Below, one piece after another: positions 62,992 to 64,000 of a stretch of DNA of 64,000 nucleotides (position 1 is the first letter of the stretch; the number at the start of each line of letters is the position of its first letter). Under the pieces are notes generated by a model. The model searched no databases and was not told the DNA's origin. It saw only the letters and a program-made list of their open reading frames with translations. The position numbers and the translations under genes are program-made. Source of the stretch: Solimonas sp. K1W22B-7 (GTDB lineage: Bacteria; Pseudomonadota; Gammaproteobacteria; Nevskiales; Nevskiaceae); NCBI RefSeq assembly GCF_003428335.1, contig NZ_CP031704.1:4216001-4280000 (forward strand), read 5' to 3'.

Positions 62992-63198
62992 TCAGGTCCT
63001 TGGCAATTCGGAGGGCGGAACCCTTTCCCCCTCCCAGAGGGCCGCGCGGTCGCGGAAGGCCTCAATCATACGGTCCCAGGAATTTTCGTCCTCACCCCTG
63101 AGTGCGATATTGCAGTGGGTGGCGTTGCGGAACGCCAGCACGTCCACCCCTTCGGGTCCCGCCCTGCGGGCATATCCACTGCCGGCGCGAATGAACAT
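62992..63198 (-). CDS. short hypothetical protein
   Basis: 68 residues, not recognised. The stretch ALRGEDENSWDRMIEAFRDRAALWEGERVPPSEL is helical and charged. The stop codon lies 4 bases before the hydratase start, which suggests real coupling, and the start is 27 bases after the flavoprotein stop. But the ribosome site is weak and there is no homology, so it may be a spurious frame. Confidence 0.4.
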   Translation of the reverse strand: MFIRAGSGYARRAGPEGVDVLAFRNATHCNIALRGEDENSWDRMIEAFRDRAALWEGERVPPSELPRT

Positions 63199-63225
63199 GC
63201 CGTCGCCCCGGCGGCGGGCTGCCGC

Positions 63226-64000
63226 TCAGCCCGCCTTCGCGCGGGCGGCGATGTCGCTGGCCGCCACGTAGCCGAAGGTCATGGCCGGGCCGATGGTGCC
63301 GCCGGCACCCGGGTAACAGTTGCCGAAGGGGCTGCCGGCGTTGTTGCCTGCCGCGTAGAGCCCCGGGATGACCTGGCCCTGCCTGTCCAGCACCCGTGCG
63401 CGGGCGTCGGCCTTGAGGCCGCCCTTGGTACCGAGGTCGCCGAGATTGATCGCCACGGCGTAGTACGGCGCCTGGTCGATCGGGCCCAGGCAGGGATTCG
63501 GCTTGACGTTGGCGTCGCCGAACATCTGGTCGTAGATGTTGCTGCCGCGACCGAACTCCGGATCCACACCGCTGACGGCGTACTGGTTCATGTTCGCGAC
63601 GGTCTTCTTCAGCGTATCGGCCGGCACGTGGATCTTCGCGGCCAAGGCCTCGATCGAGTCGGCACGGAAGAGGGTGTGATCCCACCAGTCCGGCGGAATC
63701 TTCGAGTCGGGCATCAGCAGCTTCGGCATGATGCCGCCGGCCGAGAACTTGACGCGAAAGCTCGCGTCGAACACCAGCCAGCAGGGCGTGTTGGCGCCGG
63801 TCTTGAGCTGGTCGGCGACCATGGCCTTGCCGAAGTCATCGTAGCCCGAAGCCTCGTCGACGAAACGCAGGCCCTTGCGGTTGACGGCGACGCTGTGCGG
63901 GCGGCCCACGTCGAAGGCGGCCTGGTGGATTTCCTCGAAGTTCGAGGCCTTCTGCATCGGCATCTGCATCGTCGGAATCCACCAGCCGGACTCCGTGTGC
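63226..64000 (-). CDS. KstD-like FAD dehydrogenase, N-terminus outside window
   Basis: 258 C-terminal residues visible, running off the right edge. The substrate domain and C-terminal FAD motif ARVLDRQGQVIPGLYAAGNNAGSPFGNCYPGAGGTIGPAMTFGYVAASDIAA closely follow 3-ketosteroid dehydrogenases and related fumarate-reductase-like flavoproteins (written here as two parts: YAAGNN, and GGTIGPAMTFGY). The N-terminal GxGxxG motif would lie outside. It would introduce or reduce a ring double bond. First visible gene of the minus-strand run down to 60538. Confidence 0.85.
   Translation of the reverse strand, partial: HTESGWWIPTMQMPMQKASNFEEIHQAAFDVGRPHSVAVNRKGLRFVDEASGYDDFGKAMVADQLKTGANTPCWLVFDASFRVKFSAGGIMPKLLMPDSKIPPDWWDHTLFRADSIEALAAKIHVPADTLKKTVANMNQYAVSGVDPEFGRGSNIYDQMFGDANVKPNPCLGPIDQAPYYAVAINLGDLGTKGGLKADARARVLDRQGQVIPGLYAAGNNAGSPFGNCYPGAGGTIGPAMTFGYVAASDIAARAKAG

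Overview
The window is high-GC bacterial DNA, densely packed with genes for the breakdown of large hydrophobic molecules. Gene content (a TonB receptor, several acyl-CoA dehydrogenases in split and fused forms, two P450s, two Rieske oxygenases, a KstD-type dehydrogenase) fits a Proteobacterium with steroid- or terpenoid-like catabolism. The style of the genes and intergenic repeats suggests the Nevskiales/Solimonas-type Gammaproteobacteria, but this is inference: no rRNA or housekeeping marker is present.

Region 1-9.3 kb: three paralogous multihaem c-type cytochrome lipoproteins (minus strand), two of them divergent from closely related TetR regulators with clear palindromes in between. An AraC-type DNA-binding fragment and a P450 complete the block. 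Region 9.3-22.8 kb: an HMG-CoA-lyase-like gene, a small membrane protein and a GH16 glycosidase bracketed by short repeats, then a GST, an alpha/beta hydrolase, a MarR regulator, a VOC protein, a TonB receptor, and an operon of acyl-CoA ligase, GMC oxidoreductase and CoA-transferase. At least five 17-bp inverted repeats of one type (TGTSAAG-N3-CTTSACA) lie upstream of these genes and suggest one local regulon.

Region 22.8-24.4 kb: tRNA-Val(CAC), a terminator, and two 270-bp structured repeats that differ in sequence but keep base pairing by compensatory changes. Each supplies the stop codon of a neighbouring gene. Two very small genes lie between them. Region 24.4-36.6 kb: an AraC regulator divergent from an enoyl-CoA hydratase/aldo-keto reductase pair, then SDR, two-subunit acyl-CoA dehydrogenase, thioesterase and MFS transporter, a DUF2889 protein, a CYP101-like P450, and a tandem EthD-like protein with an SDR.

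Region 36.6-44.6 kb (minus strand): 2-oxoacid dehydrogenase E1 alpha, E1 beta, a free-standing lipoyl domain, a Rieske oxygenase and a fused double acyl-CoA dehydrogenase are joined by four successive 4-bp ATGA overlaps and followed by an enoyl-CoA hydratase; a divergent TetR gene lies upstream and a 2Fe-2S ferredoxin beyond it. No E2 or E3 gene is present. This chain is the best candidate for an undescribed system.

Region 44.8-60.5 kb: an XdhC-like gene with a strong palindrome, then a long minus-strand run (amidohydrolase, Rieske oxygenase, Rieske ferredoxin, two-subunit acyl-CoA dehydrogenase, AcuI-like reductase, MaoC-like hydratase, acyl-CoA ligase), divergent from a VOC protein, a fused indolepyruvate ferredoxin oxidoreductase and a nitronate-monooxygenase-like protein. 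Region 60.5-64 kb: EthD-like protein, ecdysteroid-kinase-like phosphotransferase, enoyl-CoA hydratase, a tiny ORF, and the C-terminal part of a KstD-like flavoprotein running off the edge. Taken together the window reads as several CoA-thioester catabolic operons with uptake, activation, oxygenation and beta-oxidation steps. The actual substrates cannot be read from the sequence.
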